The position numbers were made by a program, and so were the translations under genes. A stretch of DNA of 64,000 bases from assembly GCF_000315625.1 (NCBI RefSeq), contig NW_005434590.1, forward strand, positions 278,348 to 342,347, in the 5' to 3' direction. Shown here one piece after another: positions 61,280 through 64,000 of this stretch. Each line of letters opens with the position of its first letter. Within the stretch, counting starts at the first letter, position 1. The DNA comes from Guillardia theta CCMP2712 (Eukaryota > Cryptophyceae > Pyrenomonadales > Geminigeraceae). Below the pieces are notes generated by a model that ran no database searches, was not told where the DNA came from, and was given only the letters and a program-made list of their open reading frames with translations.

Positions 61280-63214
61280 TCACGCGATATCCATACCCGC
61301 TACCTCTGCCTGCCTCCCTTCCTGCCCTCCCTTCCATCCGTACTTCTCCAGCGCACCGCAGCCCTTGATTTTGCCTATCCGAAAGCTCTCGAGCCTGTCT
61401 CGCGGCACCATGAACACCACCCTCACCTTCCATCCAGCTGCTGGGATGCCTAGCCCCGTGAGAGCCTCTGCGAAGAAAGCCAGCTTGAAAGAGTGGACGT
61501 CTGCCTCTGTCACCTGCACAAACTCTACTAACTTCCCGCGAGGCTCTACTATGATAGCGTCGTAGCCTCCTTGAAGGGGGTTGACGGGCTTCAAGCAAGT
61601 TCTCTCTGCAGGAAGCGTTTGCATGCCTCCCTTTGCATCAAAGGTGATGACTGGACATCCCTCCCATTGCGTGAGCTCTTGAGATCCCCGATACCTCAGG
61701 CTCAGCCCGCACTTGATCTTCTTGAAAAAGAAAAGCTCGAAAAGATGGCCCCTTGTAGTCGGATTGCTTGCCCCGTACCTTGAGAACAGCCTCTTCAGCG
61801 TGTCTAGTTCTGCCGCTTCTGCAAGCTTCGTCGCGACATACTTGCTCACAGGCATCCAGTTCAATTCCCCGTTGTACTTGAAGCACGCAATCAAGTGGTT
61901 TACCGCCTGCGGTGATGAGTCGCCCACGATGCCACTGAAGACGACTTCTAGGTTTGAACAGAAACTCAAAGCTTCATCCAGCCTCTCTTTCACCAATGAT
62001 GCGGGCGTCTCGAACATGTACCGACATGAGCCGCCTGCCAGGTAGTATTTCAGCTTGATCTTCTCTCGTCTAGACCTGTTCCTCTTCCATGTCTTCAAGC
62101 CCATGCTCGCCGCACTTTCATCCTCCTCCAGCATGCATGCTACACGCTGATAGAAAACGTCCCACTCCACTGCTTCCAGGTACTCTCTCTCCGTCCAAGA
62201 TACAACGGTGTGTTGTTGGAGATTCACCCGATTGTCATCTTCTAGTCGTGACTTTCCTCGAGAAGACATCGATGTCGCTACTACAACCCGTCGATTCTCT
62301 CGATCAGCTAGCAGCCATTTCCTACATGCGTCCAAAAAGTCTACGTGGTGTGACTCATGCCTCAAGAACCCGTCCAGGACCACCAAACCCTTCTTGTAGT
62401 CCTGCCATTCTTCCAGCATTCTGTTGATCCCTTCCCATGAGGAGCGCTTGGGAATCCTGCACCATCTCCTCCTACCACCGACGATTCGGATGCAATCAAC
62501 GTCGTTGGATATATGCAGCCTGATGAGCGTTACGCTCCATTCCCTCATGTCAAGAGACAAGCAGAAGGCTAGCGTCGTCGTCGTCTTCCCCGTTCCCGGC
62601 GGGCCTTTGATCCAGCCAAAAGCTCGCTGCTCCACCACCTTCTCCCTCAAGAAGCAGAGCTGACTCTTGAAAGCTTCCCGGCAGTAGAGAAGGAGCTCTC
62701 CGTCTCTTTGTAGGTAGGATGCATCGAGACGAAAGTACTTGTCGTCGTTGCAAAAGCCCATCCGATCCAGTCTTGCATCTGACTCGTTCCAAGCAATCGG
62801 TGGCACATGGGGTCCGGTGCTCTGTCTCAAAAGGATAAGTTCTTTTTCTCCAAGCTGCTTCTTTTCTTCTCCAAGCTGCTTCTTGTCTTCTCCAAGTTGC
62901 TCGAGTCTCCTGACAAGGGCGGTCTTCATCGTGGGATCCTGTTCATATCTGATCTCATGCAGTACATCCTGGATGTTTTTTTCCACAAGCTTCATCTTCG
63001 CTTCTACCCCCTTGATATCTGCTTCCACAAGCTCGATCTCTCCTTCTACCTCAGTCTCGGCAGACTTCCTACTCACATTCATTCCAGAGTAGCACACCCG
63101 CCGCCTCTTGCTCGCCCCTTTGTTTCTTTCCTTGACTCCACTCGAGATATTACCTCGTCCTCCCTCCCTAGCATCCCCTCCTCGTATGCGCAAGCAGCTT
63201 CCCCCCAAAGCCAT
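61280..63214 (-). CDS. P-loop NTPase fused to REase-like domain, array copy E
   Basis: 644 residues, same architecture. It has two extra KKQLGE heptads, the SRLEDDNR variant, HISNDVDC, ELNWMPV for ESNWMPV, ELTQ and VPRDRL. The frame is intact. It shares the N-terminal half most closely with copies B and D, and the middle with copies A and C. Confidence 0.8.
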   Translation of the reverse strand: MALGGSCLRIRGGDAREGGRGNISSGVKERNKGASKRRRVCYSGMNVSRKSAETEVEGEIELVEADIKGVEAKMKLVEKNIQDVLHEIRYEQDPTMKTALVRRLEQLGEDKKQLGEEKKQLGEKELILLRQSTGPHVPPIAWNESDARLDRMGFCNDDKYFRLDASYLQRDGELLLYCREAFKSQLCFLREKVVEQRAFGWIKGPPGTGKTTTTLAFCLSLDMREWSVTLIRLHISNDVDCIRIVGGRRRWCRIPKRSSWEGINRMLEEWQDYKKGLVVLDGFLRHESHHVDFLDACRKWLLADRENRRVVVATSMSSRGKSRLEDDNRVNLQQHTVVSWTEREYLEAVEWDVFYQRVACMLEEDESAASMGLKTWKRNRSRREKIKLKYYLAGGSCRYMFETPASLVKERLDEALSFCSNLEVVFSGIVGDSSPQAVNHLIACFKYNGELNWMPVSKYVATKLAEAAELDTLKRLFSRYGASNPTTRGHLFELFFFKKIKCGLSLRYRGSQELTQWEGCPVITFDAKGGMQTLPAERTCLKPVNPLQGGYDAIIVEPRGKLVEFVQVTEADVHSFKLAFFAEALTGLGIPAAGWKVRVVFMVPRDRLESFRIGKIKGCGALEKYGWKGGQEGRQAEVAGMDIA

Positions 63215-64000
63215 CCTCAGATTGTAGTCAGCACATCGCCCAGGACATGGAAATGACGCTCCCTGTTACAAGCACAGCTCAGAAAAACCTTCCCTCCAAC
63301 CCTCAGGTCGCTCCTCACCACCGCGCTCGAGATGATGATGGAGCTCAAGCCTATCAAGCCTACAGCCCTGCCCATAGCCCTCGCTCCTCTCCCTCTTGCT
63401 TCTCTCTGCGGGCTGCGCATCTTGACCTCAGCAAGCGGCTCCTTGTCAGCCTTGCCGACCTGCTCTGCCATCCAGCGCACCCGCGAGGGGGTATTCGGTA
63501 CTCGCTAGGGGTCGTCAGAGGGGGTAGGGTACTTGAGCCATCTCCGTATGGCGCGCCGCGAGGGTCGACGGAGGTTGTGGACTTGAAGCTGGGTAGCAAC
63601 ATGTATGTTACAAGTAGAGGAGAGACGAATGCTCGTATGATCAGAACGTGTAGCTGATGAGCGTGATACTTTTACTCTTCAGGTCCCTCATGCGTCATCG
63701 TTGATGGCTTTCATCGCTGACAAGATCATAGCATGGGCAAGAGCTGCTTGTTGCTAGACCTCAGCCATGGCGGAGTGAGATGGCGACGGGATGCAGCAGA
63801 GAGTCATGAGTCGCTCTTAGTTATCGAATGATGCAACGAGGAGACCCATGTAACCTGTAAGCTGCATGGTTGGACTCTGCACTCTTTAGTCCCGCATCTG
63901 ATGTTGAGGGGCAGATGAAGACAGATGGTTGCAGTGTTGGATGATGACATGCAACGTTGTGGTCGTCGATGGTCCCCTCCTCACCATGAGGATGCAAATG
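63215..64000 (-). repeat. array spacer, runs off the window
   Basis: Same spacer as after copies C and D, with the leader ORF at 63217-63480. It continues past the right edge, so further copies of the array are likely outside. Confidence 0.75.

Overview
This window is nuclear DNA of a unicellular eukaryote, probably an alga. The evidence is two host genes with many short GT-AG introns (about 47-59 nt in the best resolved gene), spliceosome-dependent reading frames, a Ty3/gypsy chromovirus, a Ty1/copia-type element and an integrated polinton-like virus (PLV). The species cannot be fixed from sequence alone; a cryptophyte would fit but is a guess.

Layout. 0-3 kb: an intron-rich adenylosuccinate synthetase gene on the minus strand, running off the left edge. 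3-5.3 kb: GC-rich and low-complexity spacer. 5.3-6.7 kb: a six-exon gene of unknown function on the plus strand. 7.0-8.2 kb: a broken copy of the repeat unit that fills the right end of the window. 8.2-8.9 kb: an old LTR relic in which a 34-bp minisatellite has expanded. 9.4-9.7 kb: a small intact ORF. 10.8-17.1 kb: a chromovirus with near-identical LTRs and a frameshifted gag-pol. 17.4-18.4 kb: the 3' half of an NTPase/nuclease effector-like gene.

18.4-44.8 kb holds the main find, an integrated PLV. The core is 25.0 kb (19003-44000) with terminal inverted repeats of about 575 bp, AT-rich relative to the host. The left half is plus strand (integration and replication: tyrosine recombinase, primase-SF3 helicase, small proteins). 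The right half is minus strand (virion: packaging ATPase, major capsid protein, predicted minor capsid proteins, two very large fibre-like proteins). The two blocks converge at 29.82-29.86 kb. Plus-strand genes, and a GIY-YIG endonuclease gene just outside the right TIR, share a 15-bp upstream motif, AAAAAATGATATAAA, which looks like an early promoter. The core is bracketed by two copies of a 0.6-0.8 kb flanking unit. The whole package sits at one exact point in a host repeat, and the empty site is preserved several times in the same window. The provirus looks damaged: its recombinase gene is split by a 3.5-kb copia-type element with a 5-bp target duplication, and its capsid gene has a one-base frameshift.

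44.8-64 kb is an amplified array of about 3.3-kb units, each with one gene for a P-loop NTPase fused to a predicted restriction-endonuclease-like domain (Crinkler/RHS-type architecture). Two full units run on the plus strand and three on the minus strand, around a centre holding a degenerate transposon-like ORF region at 52.1-53.6 kb. The truncated gene at 17.4 kb is the same family and marks the unit that the PLV split. Copies differ by in-frame heptad insertions and mosaic segments, suggesting gene conversion.
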